Origin: Blastobasis lacticolella
Lineage: Eukaryota > Arthropoda > Insecta > Lepidoptera > Blastobasidae
Assembly (NCBI GenBank): GCA_905147135.1
Contig: LR990061.1
Span: 4,440,026 to 4,504,025, forward strand
DNA length: 64,000 bases
Direction of reading: 5' to 3'
Below, piece after piece: positions 1 to 8,942 of this stretch; the stretch's first letter is position 1, and each line of letters opens with the position of its first letter. A program made the position numbers and the translations under genes. The notes beneath the pieces are model-generated. The model saw nothing but the letters and a program-made list of their open reading frames with translations. It was not told the origin of the DNA and searched no databases.

Positions 1-40
1 GCCTATGCCCAGCAGTGGGCGTCTTCTGGCTGATATGATA
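1..40 (+). repeat. 3' end of an RTE-type LINE (family RTE-2)
   Basis: The segment contains CAGCAGTGGGCGTCTTCTGG followed by CTGATATGATA. It is the reverse complement of the block at 55945-55990, which continues into an RTE-like C-terminus. The window edge cuts the copy on its left, so only the terminus is seen. Confidence 0.5.
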
Positions 41-474
41 AAGCAACGTTAGGTAATTTTGGCAAATAAATGTATTACATGGGAGTGAGTACCTTAGACA
101 GTAGATTCTACTCGTGACCACGAGTATGGTTTGGTTAAGTATTGATATTCTTTGCAAATATGGCTACAATCAAGCTGCAGGGTCCCTAACGTTATCATGG
201 TTACATTATGGTGTATCCATTGAACCCAGTGAAGTGAAAAAGAGACCCGCTGGGTCCAACTCGGCGGGCTAGTACCGCGCTGAGGGCGGCAAAGAAGCGC
301 TGGCGAGGGTTCTACGACTACCACAAGGAGAAAAAGCTGCAGATAGGCATCTTTTCTAAACGATAGGTTGGGTTAGTCACCCGGATGCAGCTCGAGCAAG
401 AGGCGCTGCTTCATTAGCCTGCGGGCCACCCTCAACAAAAAAACGAGGAAGAGGACCACGAACGAATGAAAAGC
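41..474. other. No gene recognised
   Basis: Short open frames exist on the minus strand (94-324 and 373-642) but show no recognisable domain. I see no repeat family here that recurs elsewhere in the window. Confidence 0.5.
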
Positions 475-590
475 CCGTCCCAAGAAGCAACGGCAACGGC
501 AAGCACCAAGGTTGCCGAAGACCGAGCAAAGTGGATAAGGAAATGTAGGACGGCGGACCATGGGCGCCCGTGCGTCTAGCACAGGATTGA
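475..590 (+). pseudogene. RTE retrotransposon C-terminal remnant
   Basis: The stretch beginning CCCAAGAAGC and running through GCCGAAGACCGAGCAAAGTGG and GGCGGACC matches, in order, the last part of the intact RTE ORF at 25735-25875. The match is at DNA level with indels, so no continuous frame is kept. It is a decayed 5'-truncated copy of the family represented at 22953-25924. Confidence 0.65.
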
Positions 591-686
591 CAGCCTGATT
601 GGTTGTACCACCGCCGCCGCCCGCCTTATCTATTTCTGCCACAACCAGAAATTTTTCCCCACTTGCTGGTTGACTACATCTAAATA

Positions 687-1000
687 ACCTAACCGACAGA
701 AAAAGTTGGATAAGCCCTGACCAAGTTTACTTAAATCAAAATATGGTCTAAACTACATCTCGATGAAACTGGCTTTTAAATAGAGAAAACCGCAACCAAG
801 TCGGTCCATCCGTTCAGAAGCCCTCTTTCTTCGTCGCGAGTTAAAAAGCAAAAAATCCTTGCGATGTTGTATTCCTTTTCATTCTGTTAGTATTCAGGCG
901 GACTCCTCAGGCTTCTCAGACAGCACGCCTAAGGTTGCAAGAATTACGAAAAAAACAGTCTCGAAAAATCGCAGTCTCAAAGTCGCCGTTTCGTGGAAGA
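687..1000 (+). repeat. Tandem-repeat unit, partial (A)
   Basis: This holds the second part of a repeat unit: GACAGAAAAAG, then CGGTCCATCCGTTCA, then TTCTTCGTCGCGAGTTAAAA, ending TTCGTGGAAGA. The same blocks recur at 4810-4978 and 6449-6600. Unit A continues into unit B (4655-4978) once the LINE at 1001-4654 is removed. AAGA is present on both sides of the LINE (997-1000 and 4655-4658). Confidence 0.75.
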
Positions 1001-1155
1001 TAAAGATACAGATATTTATTTTCAGTAAATGTTGGTACAATAAATTGTGTTAACAAAATTATAATCTCGTCCCAAGAACACTTAATCCTTTCGGATATGA
1101 AAATATTTAGTAGGTACACAAACATTATAGGTATCCATTAACATTATATCAAGTG

Positions 1156-1521
1156 TTACGTATTCAAAAATAGCTCATTTACAGAGTAAAATGTCTTATC
1201 TATTAACCAACGTATTAGTTTTTTCTGAAAAAGTTTAATAGGTAAATATTTTAGACTTTCAGGCAATGCATTATATATTTTTACACACATAACAGGACAA
1301 TTTTTACAGTAATTCGTTGTTTTTGGCACTCTAGAATAAACTAGCTTCATCTTATTCCTAGTACATCTTGGGTAAATACTTTCAGCAGTAGTGAATAAGT
1401 TTGGATTACTTTTGACGAACTTAGCTATTTCGAAAATATAGAGACATGGAAGAGTTAATATATTTAGTTGTTTGAATACCGTTATGCAAGACTCCCGAGG
1501 CGGCACACATTGCACGCACAC
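1156..1521 (-). pseudogene. LINE-1 RT C-terminal domain
   Basis: The translated segment includes LNILTLPCLYIFEIAKFV and VKIYNALPESLKYLPIKLF. These are typical of the conserved region after the RT domain in CR1/jockey-group ORF2 proteins, where a (K/L)YN.LP motif is common. It follows the RT core at 1568-2257 after a frameshift and ends at a stop near the 3' end of the element. It is non-functional as a separate gene. Confidence 0.75.
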
Positions 1522-1567
1522 ATTTCTTTTCAGCTATGAAGGCTCTTTGGAAATCAGTAGAATTTCC

Positions 1568-2257
1568 CTATAAAATGAGACCATACCTCAGAGTCGAATC
1601 AACGTAGCCGTGATATGCAGCCAGTAAAGTACTAAGCATTGATGTTTTTTGTAGTCGGTATAACACATAAACATATTTATTAAGTTTGTCACATATTTTA
1701 TCAACGTGGGCCTTCCAGTTACATGTTTTATCAAAAATTAAACCTAGGAATGTTGTGTTGTCTACTTCTTTAATTATTTCATTATTATATTTTATGTCAA
1801 GTTTATATTGAATACTATTATAATTGCTAAATTGAATATATGTCGTTTTATTAATATTAGTTTGTAAATTATTATTGTAAAGCCAGTCAATGATTAATTT
1901 TATGGTATTATTAATGTCAAGAATGTAATCGTCAATATGAGTTTTATAATTTTTTGATTTCAATATTTTGGAAATGTCATCAGCGTAGATAGTACACGGG
2001 TGTCTGATTATACGTGCAAAATCATTAATATATAACAAAAATAAGAGCGGTCCGAGTACGCTTCCTTGTGGAACCCCGTATTCGTTTATTCTAAACCTTG
2101 ATCTGTAATGTTTCAGTGTTTTTTGTTGATTTATGGCTACAGTTTCAACACATTGTAATCTGTTATTCAAATATGATTTCAGCCACCTCAAAGTAGCCAC
2201 CTCTGAAGCCATATTGCACCAATTTCTGTAAAAGCAATCGGTGTGAAACACAACCAA
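1568..2257 (-). pseudogene. LINE-1 reverse transcriptase core
   Basis: About 229 codons carry the RT B and C motifs: YGVPQGSVLGPLLFLLYIND followed by the catalytic YADD box. Further on TFLGLIFD..CNWKAHV is the usual thumb-side motif of CR1/jockey RTs. The upstream palm motifs are separated by a frameshift near 2257-2290, and another frameshift disconnects the C-terminal part. The catalytic aspartates survive, but the protein cannot be made in one piece. Confidence 0.9.
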
Positions 2258-2290
2258 AAGCCTTTGACATATCTAAAAAAAAAACGGTCG

Positions 2291-2944
2291 TTAATGTCTT
2301 ATTATCTTATTTTTTTCTAAAATTTTATTACTCAAGTTATACCCTGCCGAAATTGTGGACTTGTGCTCTTGGAAACCAAACTGTTCCTCCACTAATATTT
2401 TATTTTTAATGATAAAACCCATCATTCTCCCACGCATTACCTTCTCAAAAATGTTTGATATTACAGGAATTAACGTAATCGGCCTGTAGTTATTTATGTC
2501 TAGTTTATTACCTTTTTTATACAAAGGCTTTACTACAGATATTTTTAATAACTCAGGAAAAACTCCTTTTTCAAAAGATAGGTTTATCAAGTGAACCAAA
2601 AGACTTGACAACTCCTTACACGCTTTTATTATTTTAGTTGAAACTTCATCAAACCCTACAGAACTTGTATTATTTAGTGACATAATTATTTTTATTATTT
2701 TTTGTTTATTAGTCGTTTTTAAATAAATACTATTGCAAACATTAGAACTGTTGTATTTTTTGTTGAAACTGTTACTATTTTTTATCCAGAAATCATTTAA
2801 TTCCTCTGCTATTTCTCTAGTGTTTGACAATTTTCCATTCTTTGAATTTATTTCTTTAATAAAAGTAGAAAAATTCGCACCTTGATTTCCCTGCTTAATT
2901 AACTTCCAAGGAGCAAGACACTTGTTCTTTGATGACCTTATCAA
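2291..2944 (-). pseudogene. LINE-1 RT N-terminal part
   Basis: The 217-codon frame contains the conserved non-LTR RT entry motifs: SSVGFDEVSTKIIK, VVKPLYKKGNKLDINNYRPI and EEQFGFQEHKS. These precede the catalytic block in 1568-2257. The first part (WKLIKQGNQGANF) is the linker after the endonuclease. The frame ends where the palm A motif should follow, which shows a break in the gene. Confidence 0.85.
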
Positions 2945-3196
2945 ACTGTCGTAAAAGTTTTTTTTTGGAAATGTTACAACAGTTGCTAAATAGTTTGGAA
3001 TAATTAAATAGTTATTCTTATTAAGATTTATATTACCGTTTTTGTAGTATTTAAATCGTAGACCACGTTTTGTTTTGCTACTTATTTTAAGTCCTTTTGT
3101 GATTCATTTTGGTGTATTTGTTGATATTATAATCATTTTTTTAATTGTTGGAAAACACAAATTATAGAAAATCATTATGTAGTCATAAAAAATTTT

Positions 3197-3890
3197 TTAT
3201 GCAATGTTTGGGTCATCCTCTTTATAGATCCCTGAAAAAGTAAAACTATTCAAGCAATGTCGAATCTTACGAATATTTTGATCACTGTAATCCCGCTGAT
3301 ATTTGTAATAGTAGTTTACACTTTCACACTTTACTGACAGTGGTACATGTAATACTTGAGCCGTATTGTGATCAGAAAGGTGAAGATGATATAATTCTCC
3401 GACGGCAGATTCTACATTACTTATCACATGATCAATGCACGTGGACCGTCTCGTAGGCTCCGATATGTGAAAATTAAAGCAAAAGTTTTTCACTAAATCC
3501 TTTAAAGCTGTACTAACAGGATTAGGGTGTAATGTGTTTATATTAAAATCACCCGCTAAAATAATTCTTTTTTTATTTTTCACTGCTAATTTACTTAAAT
3601 CATTTCTAAATTTTTTTAAAATACTGTTGTATCCGATCGGGGTATTCTGTAAATACAAATTAAAATTAAATTCAAGTTTCTAAAGTCTACTCCACAGCAT
3701 TCAAAACATTAATCAACCGTAAATTGTTTTAAAAACGGTAAGTCGTCACAAACTAGACCATTCCTACTAAAGATGCAAACACCACCTCTTCTCTGCTTAT
3801 TAGTACGGCAGTAAGATGCGAAAAGGTTACCTGCTAAAGTTAAAACATTTTCAGAACCACTAGCAATAAAAGTTTATGATAAACAAATCA
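3197..3890 (-). pseudogene. LINE-1 endonuclease domain
   Basis: An apurinic-endonuclease-like domain nicks target DNA to prime reverse transcription. The intact stretch (3197-3658) has RIILAGDFNINTLHP, CIDHVISN and the terminal LSDHNTAQVL motif. Further upstream on the same strand, broken by stops, RRGGVCIFSRNGLV fits the GG(V/G)xIY motif of this domain. The N-terminal catalytic segment is not clear. The domain is split by stop codons and is inactive. Confidence 0.8.
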
Positions 3891-3949
3891 CAACCGGGGT
3901 CTGGTTATTGTCATTAAGTTCAGACAATGTGATAGTTAACGTGTTTTTT

Positions 3950-4630
3950 TTACTTAAAAATCCCGCAATATTTTGATGCAATATTCTTAAGTAAGTCCCA
4001 GCGACACTTGTATCTACGAAAAAAATCTCCATCGCAATTTCTATTACCTGCAGTTATGCTTACATATATCTTTTCGCTCTGAACATCTGAAATCGCACTA
4101 CTGGCGGTTTTATAAGGCAGTCTAGGAAAATAATAGGGTATAGTGCTCCTCAAAGGCTTAAATACCTTTTCGTCAATACTTTTGTTTGCTGGGTGTGATA
4201 TAAATTTACGAATATTTGTCAGATACATTGATTTATAAGTGTGATAATTAATACCAAAATTGAAAAATGGAAATTGCTAAAAATGAAACTTGTTTCTAGA
4301 GTAGATATTTTAACCTTTAATTATTGGATGTCATCATTGCAAGTGCTTTGTATAGCAGGACAGCTTCTATTTAATATTGAATCTTCATCATTTAAACTTA
4401 TGTCGTTGATATCTTCATTGTCAGGTAATGGTTGAAATGAATTATTATGTGGTATGTTTATCTTTCACGGTGTTTGTTTTTCTTCTGCTTTTGATTTTGC
4501 ATTTAAACAAGACTTGCATTTCCATCTTAATTAATCTTCCGCTGTCATATTTCTGTATCTAGCAAATGTTACGACTATGCAATGTAGATGAAATTCTAAT
4601 TGACAAATAGCACATCTCATTCTATGACGT
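3950..4630 (-). pseudogene. LINE-1 ORF1 remnant with PHD-like finger
   Basis: At the 5' end of the element the minus strand reads RMRCAICQLEFHLHCIV and then, past an in-frame stop, WKCKSCL. This C-C-H-C..W-C-C spacing is the pattern of a PHD-type finger, which many insect CR1-group ORF1 proteins carry. The region 3950-4228 is a separate open stretch of 92 codons (RSTIPYYFPRLPYKTASSA) that I cannot assign and may be the ORF1 tail. Stops make it non-coding today. Confidence 0.5.
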
Positions 4631-4654
4631 ACTTTTATTTGAATTTATTTGTTT

Positions 4655-4978
4655 AAGAGCCCAAGGTGTCTGCAATAAACATATTCAACAAAAAACATGG
4701 GCGAAGTACGCATCAAATCAAGTAGGCAACTTCACAAGGGCGGGGTTCGAACGCCCATTTCGTGCGCCATTACTCAGAATTGGAAAGTTCCACGTAAGTT
4801 TCCAATTCCAATTTCCAACTGACAGAAAAAGTCGATTAACTTCCGACCAAGTTTGTCTTGAACTCAAATATTTTCTAAACTACAAAATCGATTTTAATAC
4901 AACAAAACTAAGAACCATCTCGATTAAAGTTGCTTTTAAATAGAGAAAACTGCAACCAAGTCGGTCCATCCGTTCAAG
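4655..4978 (+). repeat. Tandem-repeat unit, partial (B)
   Basis: This carries the first part of the unit: GAGCCCAAGGTGTCTGCAAT, GGGCGGGGTTCGAACGCCC and TTGGAAAGTTCCACGTAAG. It continues into the segment shared with unit A and stops at CGTTCA, where LINE-2 interrupts it. The same first part is at 6601-6747, directly after a second-part segment, which shows a head-to-tail arrangement. Confidence 0.75.
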
Positions 4979-4985
4979 TGCTACG

Positions 4986-6106
4986 ATGCAGACAGATACA
5001 GTGGATTGGTTGCAAACAATAAATTTTAAAGTTAACCTGGACAAAACAAAATTGATAAAATTTGCAAATAGTACACAAAAATCACAAAATGTTGACCTAA
5101 ATCACTTAAAGGTAGAAACTTTAAATGAAACTAAATTCCTAGGAGTGCACATCGACTCAAATCTAAATTGGAAAGAACACATAAGCAAAACAGTTAGTAA
5201 ATTATCCAGTTATTCTTATGTCCTATCAATACCATCTAATATAGCTTCAGAACTAGTTGCGTTAAATGCATATTATGTTATGTTTACCCTCTTTTAAGTT
5301 ATGGCATTATTTTTTGGGGAAATTCTATCAATGTTAAATCTTTATTTTTAATGCAAAAGAAGTGTTTAAGAAGTATCTTCAAAATGGTTAGTACAGATTT
5401 TCTCCGCAATACTTTTATAGAAAATAATATACTCACAATAGCCTGCTTATACAGGGTGTAAAAAGACCGCTGGCATTAATTGAAACCCCATATTCTACCC
5501 ATGAAACTGAACAACTTTTCCCAAGAAACATACCCGCGGAAATGACTTCATAATTCGCTACCTAAAATAAATAATTAATTGCGACGCGCAATGTACATCG
5601 TCCGGCGCACGCCTCTCCCTCGCCCACGTGACCAGTGGCCACTGACCCTGCGCGGCCGGCCGGCCTGCACGCTTTACATTGCGTGCTTTTACTTAAAGTG
5701 CACTTATTTCAAATTTAATTAGAACTTAGAGTGTCTAAATTAATTGTGAACGATTTAGTTATCGATACTTGATATTTTTTAGTACGAAAATACATTTTTT
5801 TTTTAAGAATCTCTATTTCTGCCTAAACTATAAGTTTTCGCGGGTATGTTTCTTGGGGAAAGTTGTTCAGTTTCATGGATAGAATATGAGGTTTTAATTA
5901 TTGCTAGCGGTCTTTTACACCTGTATATCTTAGAAATTTGCGTTTTTATAAAGACTAATGAACACCATTTAAGCAAATACGAGCACAATCTTCAGATACC
6001 CCAAATTAACAAAACTACATTTTCAAAAAGTACTTATATTACAGGTATTAAGATCTATAATCATTTGCCCTATGAATTAAAAAAGCTTGATCTTAGAAAA
6101 TTTTAA
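4986..6106 (+). pseudogene. LINE-2 RT C-terminal half
   Basis: The first part (4986-5297) reads DWLQTINFKVNLDKTKLIKF and TKFLGVHIDSNLNWKEHI, the region just after the YADD box in CR1/jockey RTs. A shifted frame continues with LSYGIIFWGNSINV and KCLRSIFKM. The gene is then cut by the MITE at 5452-5923 and resumes with YILEICVFIKTN and GIKIYNHLPYELKKL, ending at a stop at 6106. Joining the codons either side of the MITE with one TA removed restores the reading frame at that point. Confidence 0.8.
5452..5923. mobile_element. MITE with ~85-bp terminal inverted repeats
   Basis: The ends are inverted copies: CAGGGTGTAAAAAGACCGCT at 5452, and the 3' end on the other strand reads CAGGTGTAAAAGACCGCT. 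The similarity runs for about 85 bp (5452-5537 against 5843-5923) with a few mismatches and one-base gaps. It is flanked by TA (5450-5451 and 5924-5925), the target duplication of Tc1/mariner-type elements. The core is GC-rich (5580-5690). There is no transposase ORF, so it would need one in trans. Confidence 0.8.
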
Positions 6107-6448
6107 AAGTGGCTATTAAAAAAGTCTTGTTACGATCTCAAGGAATATTACAATGTCGATAGCATTTATATTAAATATCAAGAAGTTTTGTTTTTGAAGT
6201 TTTTTGTTAAATAGTTATTTAAATAGATACGATAATACTAAAGTAAATTCGGTTATTAATAAGTTTATTTCGTCGTTTCGTTTTTCTGTGTTGTGTTATA
6301 ATAATTTGAATATTGTACACCCGAAATGGGTAAACTGCTATGGCATATATTTGCTAACCAGTTTTTTAACAATAAATTTTTACTTTACTTTACTTTACTT
6401 TACACAATGCCACCGATACACAGATGCAAACGTCAAACTTATAACGAC

Positions 6449-6750
6449 CTTTCTTCGTCGCGAGTTAAAAAGCAAAAAATATTCATTCTGTTAACATTCA
6501 GGCCGACTCCTCAGGCTCCTCAGACAGACGCCTAAGGTTGCAAGAATTACGAAAAAAACAGTGTCGAAAAATCGCAGTCTCAAAGTCGCCGATTCGTGGA
6601 AGAGCCCAAGGTGTCTGCAATAAACATATTCAACAAAAAACATGGGCGAAGTACGCTAATCGAGTAGGCAACTCCACAAGGGCGGGGTTCGAACGCCCAT
6701 TTCGTGCGCCATTACTCAGAATTGGAAAGTTCCACGTAAGTTTCCAAGAC
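6449..6750 (+). repeat. Tandem-repeat junction (unit C)
   Basis: Here a second-part segment (TTCTTCGTCGCGAG to GATTCGTGGAA) is joined directly to a first-part segment (GAGCCCAAGGTGTCTGC to AAGTTTCCAA). This uninterrupted junction shows what the array looked like before LINE-1 entered the equivalent junction at 1000/4655. The copy ends near 6750, where the flanking sequence diverges. Confidence 0.75.
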
Positions 6751-7314
6751 ACATTTTCGTCAGCGTTTTGTTTGTCGTTCGCAACAAAGTGGGGACGATG
6801 AGTTTTGTATTGGAAAACTTTAGTTGCCGACAACGTGCCGGGGCGCGATTGCAAATAACACTCGGATGTTCTGAATGAGATTAAGCCATTTTGCTACTAA
6901 TGGCCTCATTACAAAGCTTAAATTCGCTCAGCTAAAGCTGAAGAAATAGGATTGATTGGAGTGTCTCTACATGAACAGTAGCGGAACTCAAGTTTTTGAG
7001 TTACAATGAGTAGACCCCATACCTCGCAGAACCGATGGCCAAATAGGAAGGAAAGGTTTTTTTTTCTGTATTTATATATTGACTAGTAAGCCCGGCACGA
7101 CTTCGTTCGCGTACACCGACTTTAACCCTGCCGACCGTTTTTCTTGCTTATAAATTATACTTTTGAATCATTCAATTTATTGTTGAAAACCGCATTAAAA
7201 TGCGTAGTTTAAAAGATCTAAGCGTATAAAGATATAAACATAGAAACATTGAGACAGACGGCGGGAAGTAACTTTGTTTTATACTTGACTTTGACTATGA
7301 CTTTGTCGCGACAA
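6751..7314. other. No gene recognised
   Basis: The stretch is AT-rich with no supported coding region. At 7081-7110 there is a short motif (AGTAAGCCCGGCACGAC) similar in style to repeat edges such as the CCGGGTCAGCTAG at 62155-62167. A simple ACTTTGACTATGACTTTG tract lies at 7287-7306, just before the LINE. Confidence 0.4.
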
Positions 7315-8748
7315 GTGCCGTCATATTTGCACGGAACCATTAATGGACCGGGAATACAGTTTAGAGTGGGAGATGTGGCCAAAGCCGTTCGAGAGATGAA
7401 GAGGGGCAAGTCACCGGGTCATGATGATTTATCCATAGAGCACCTACAGCACGCTGGTGAATTACTGTGGTCCAAGATGTGTGTGTTGTATAATTTGTGT
7501 ATGGAGCACACATACCTACCGGACGCTCTAATGAAAACGATTGTGGTGCCGATCATCAAATCCAAAACAGGTGATCTTGGTTCGTCAAACAACTACAGAC
7601 CCATCTCTTTAGGCACCGTTATAGGTAAGGTGTTCGAACGGCTGTTGCAGCCCGAACTGCTGAGAAATATAAGGATAGATGAGGCTCAGTTTGGGTTCCG
7701 TCCCGGTGTCTCAACGGACTCTGCAGTGGTAAGTCTCAAGCACACAGTAGACTATTACGTCAGTCGTGATACGTCGGTTTATGCTTGTTTCTTGGATCTG
7801 AGCCGGGCGTTTGACCTCGTGAATTATGATATTCTCTGGGGAAAACTGCTCGGCTCAGGAGTCCCCAAACAGATTGTTGGGCTGTTGAGGCACTGGTACG
7901 GAGGCCAAACGAACCACGTGAGATGGGGTGACTCGACTTCTAGTGCATATATACTAGAGTGCGGGGTTCGCCAAGGAGGGTTGACGTCTCCGGATCTTTT
8001 CAACGCCTATGTCAACGATCTGATTGGTGAACTGAGGAGCACCGGAATCGGTTGTCACATTGATGGCGTCTGTGTTAATAATCTAAGTTACGCAGACGAC
8101 ATGGTGCTACTTAGTCCATCGATCAGCGGGCTGAGGAAGCTGCTTTCGGTCTGTGAGAATTATGCAAATTCGCACGGACTGAAATATAATGTTCTTAAGA
8201 CCGAAATGTTAGTATTTAGGGCGGGAAAAGGTCCGGAGACAATACCTCAGGTATATTTGAATGGATCGGCGGTTCGGGTTGTAACCAGTTTCAAGTACCT
8301 TGGCCACATTGTGACTGATAGCTGCAAGGACGACCAAGACATGGAACGTGAGAGACGGGCATTGTCGGTTCGATGTAACATGCTCGCGCGCAGATTCGCT
8401 AAATGCAGTAAAGATGTGAAAACCACTCTCTTCAGGGCTTTCTGTCAATGTTTTTACACATGTCAGCTTTGGTACCGGTACAAGAGAGGGTCTTTCAGTA
8501 CCATACGGGTGCAGTATAATGACGCATACCGCATCCTTATGAAGTTACCAAGATACTGCAGCGCGTCGGGTATGTTCGCCGAGGCGGGAATGCCTGACTT
8601 CTTTGCTATTATCAGGGCTCGTATATCTTCCTTCTGGGATAGATTGCGCAACTCGGGTAATAGCATTCTGCAGCTCGTAACACGGGACACAACAAGTCCC
8701 ATCATTAGACACTGGACTTCCGTACACCGGGACGCTAATAAGAAATAA
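7249..8748 (+). CDS. Non-LTR reverse transcriptase (5'-truncated ORF)
   Basis: This is an open frame of 499 codons without internal stops. RT motifs are in order: KSPGHDDLSIEHL near residue 54, YRPISLGTVIGKVFERLL near 115, EAQFGFRPGVSTDSA near 145, CFLDLSRAFDLV near 180 (palm A), CGVRQGGLTSPDLFN near 240 and YADDMVLLSPS near 280. The tail ERERRALSVRCNMLARRFAK is shared almost exactly with 39142-40785. There is no endonuclease domain; the family ORF would be longer at its 5' end. The first 20 or so codons are probably flanking DNA read through, so the listed start is not a real start codon choice. Confidence 0.85.
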   Translation: MRQTAGSNFVLYLTLTMTLSRQVPSYLHGTINGPGIQFRVGDVAKAVREMKRGKSPGHDDLSIEHLQHAGELLWSKMCVLYNLCMEHTYLPDALMKTIVVPIIKSKTGDLGSSNNYRPISLGTVIGKVFERLLQPELLRNIRIDEAQFGFRPGVSTDSAVVSLKHTVDYYVSRDTSVYACFLDLSRAFDLVNYDILWGKLLGSGVPKQIVGLLRHWYGGQTNHVRWGDSTSSAYILECGVRQGGLTSPDLFNAYVNDLIGELRSTGIGCHIDGVCVNNLSYADDMVLLSPSISGLRKLLSVCENYANSHGLKYNVLKTEMLVFRAGKGPETIPQVYLNGSAVRVVTSFKYLGHIVTDSCKDDQDMERERRALSVRCNMLARRFAKCSKDVKTTLFRAFCQCFYTCQLWYRYKRGSFSTIRVQYNDAYRILMKLPRYCSASGMFAEAGMPDFFAIIRARISSFWDRLRNSGNSILQLVTRDTTSPIIRHWTSVHRDANKK

Positions 8749-8942
8749 TGACGATATTGACGACATTTTAATTTTAATGATTTATTTTATACAATTTTAA
8801 TTTTTATCCTTTATTTTTATAATTATTGTATTGTATTTTACTAATCTTATAATACTAATTTTATCTTGTAGTATGTTATGTTATAAGTACTATTGTACCA
8901 CATGGCTTTTTTGGCTGAAATAAAGAACTTATTATTATTATT
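7315..8942 (+). mobile_element. 5'-truncated LINE ending in (TTA)n
   Basis: The element holds the RT part of an ORF, a 3' UTR of about 190 bp with an AATAAA signal, and a TTATTATTATTATT end. Its protein is clearly related to the minus-strand LINE at 38819-40799, so both belong to one lineage. I think of the Daphne group but cannot confirm it. The start is approximate: similarity to the relative begins near codon 25 of the open frame. A Dong-like element has inserted in its tail. Confidence 0.8.
8927..8942 (+). repeat. TTA microsatellite: LINE tail and Dong target (left side)
   Basis: A TTATTATTATTATT run follows the LINE polyadenylation signal. The same repeat appears at 12937-12952 on the other side of the Dong-like element, so the two probably formed one tract. 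Confidence 0.75.

Larger units (their letters stand above)
1001..4654 (-). mobile_element. Dead CR1/jockey-like LINE (LINE-1)
   Basis: Reading down the minus strand the order is a PHD-like ORF1 remnant, an apurinic-type endonuclease, a reverse transcriptase and a typical LINE C-terminus. This is the layout of CR1/jockey-group non-LTR elements. The element sits inside the tandem repeat formed by 687-1000 and 4655-4978, with AAGA on both sides as a possible 4-bp target duplication. Several frameshifts and stops break every ORF, so it cannot move itself. Its coding DNA is very AT-rich. Confidence 0.85.
4979..6448 (+). mobile_element. 5'-truncated CR1/jockey-like LINE (LINE-2)
   Basis: Only the end of ORF2 and a 3' tail remain. 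The 3' end runs into TTTAC repeats at about 6380-6405, followed by about 45 bp before the tandem unit resumes at CTTTCTTCG (6449). Compared with unit A, a few bases around the junction (GAAGCC) are missing, so insertion may have gone with a small target deletion. A MITE interrupts it at 5452-5923. Confidence 0.7.
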
